Shown one piece after another: positions 12,747 through 13,035 of a stretch of 13,035 nucleotides of DNA (position 1 is its first letter; each line of letters starts with the position of its first letter). Source of the DNA: Pseudomonadota bacterium (GTDB taxonomy: Bacteria > Pseudomonadota > Gammaproteobacteria > Burkholderiales > Burkholderiaceae_D); assembly GCA_023416415.1 (NCBI GenBank), contig JAEZHR010000097.1:1-13035 (forward strand), written 5' to 3'. The position numbers were made by a program, and so were the translations under genes. The notes beneath the pieces were generated by a model that was not told the origin of the DNA, did not search any database, and was given only the letters and a program-made list of their open reading frames with translations.

Positions 12747-13035
12747 TGCGCGATTTCTCCGCAACACCGGTTGAAATCGTGGCCAGCCTGTGGCGCAACC
12801 GGAACCTCATCCATGCATCGGCAAAACGCGAAGTCCTGGGCCGCTATCGCGGCTCGGCGCTCGGGCTGCTGTGGTCCTTTTTCAACCCCTTGTTCATGCT
12901 CACGGTCTATACCTTCGTCTTCAGCGTCGTGTTCAAGGCGCGCTGGAGCACAGGCAGTGATTCGAAAGGCGAGTTCGCTCTGGTTCTTTTTGCCGGCCTG
13001 ATTGTTTTCAACCTGTTCGCCGAATGCATCAACAG
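12746..13035 (+). CDS. ABC-2 type polysaccharide export permease, N-terminal part
   Basis: This is the first 96 codons of a gene running off the right edge. MRDFSATPVEIVASLWRNRN is followed by LIHASAKREVLGRYRGSALGLLWSFFNPLFMLTVYTFVFSVVFKARW. The motif KREVxGRYRGSxLGxLWSFxNPLxML is the hallmark of Wzm/KpsM-type ABC-2 permeases that export O-antigen or other polysaccharides across the inner membrane. Two membrane helices are visible, around residues 45-64 and 78 onward. The ATG overlaps the stop of the rfbC remnant by one base (TGATG). A wzt ATPase gene would be expected just beyond the window. Its presence implies the operon uses the ABC-transporter assembly route rather than Wzy/Wzx. Confidence 0.9.
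   Translation, partial: MRDFSATPVEIVASLWRNRNLIHASAKREVLGRYRGSALGLLWSFFNPLFMLTVYTFVFSVVFKARWSTGSDSKGEFALVLFAGLIVFNLFAECIN

Overview
The window looks like chromosomal DNA from a betaproteobacterium of the order Burkholderiales, possibly Oxalobacteraceae. This is inferred from high-GC codon use, a small Trp-rich protein of the TIGR04438 type, and the gene order zapB-like / zapA / 6S RNA. I ran no database search. No mobile element, CRISPR array or phage gene is visible.

Positions 1-3475 hold housekeeping metabolism. They contain the 3' end of dadA (D-amino-acid dehydrogenase), a convergent Lrp/AsnC regulator, a c551-like cytochrome c with its own terminator, the Trp-rich membrane protein, and ilvD (branched-chain amino-acid synthesis) on the minus strand. 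Positions 3620-7023 run on the plus strand: a LysR regulator divergent from ilvD, lgt (lipoprotein diacylglyceryl transferase), and matB (malonyl-CoA synthetase). Positions 7287-9402 run on the minus strand, in transcription order: zapB-like, zapA, 6S RNA with its own promoter and terminator, an EVE-domain protein, and a TauE/SafE permease. A tRNA-Ala(CGC) gene with a good promoter follows on the plus strand at 9535-9610.

After the tRNA comes about 930 bp with no convincing gene, rich in pyrimidines on the plus strand and containing several small inverted repeats. A surface-polysaccharide operon then starts at 10541: a family 2 glycosyltransferase, a doubtful 60-codon reading frame, an rfbA/rmlA homologue, a short remnant of rfbC/rmlC, and the 5' part of an ABC-2 polysaccharide export permease (wzm type) cut by the window edge. 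The genes abut or overlap by 1-4 nt, so they are probably translated together.

The polysaccharide operon is the most unusual part. RfbA has glycine where the nucleotidyltransferase signature normally has arginine (residue 15). RfbC is reduced to about its first 45 residues, and rfbB and rfbD are absent from the visible operon. This looks like a decaying or repurposed dTDP-rhamnose cassette. I did not find a clearly new multi-gene system. Smaller points of interest are a putatively leaderless zapB-like mRNA, a long stem-loop in the ilvD leader, and 13-bp and 15-bp tandem repeats.
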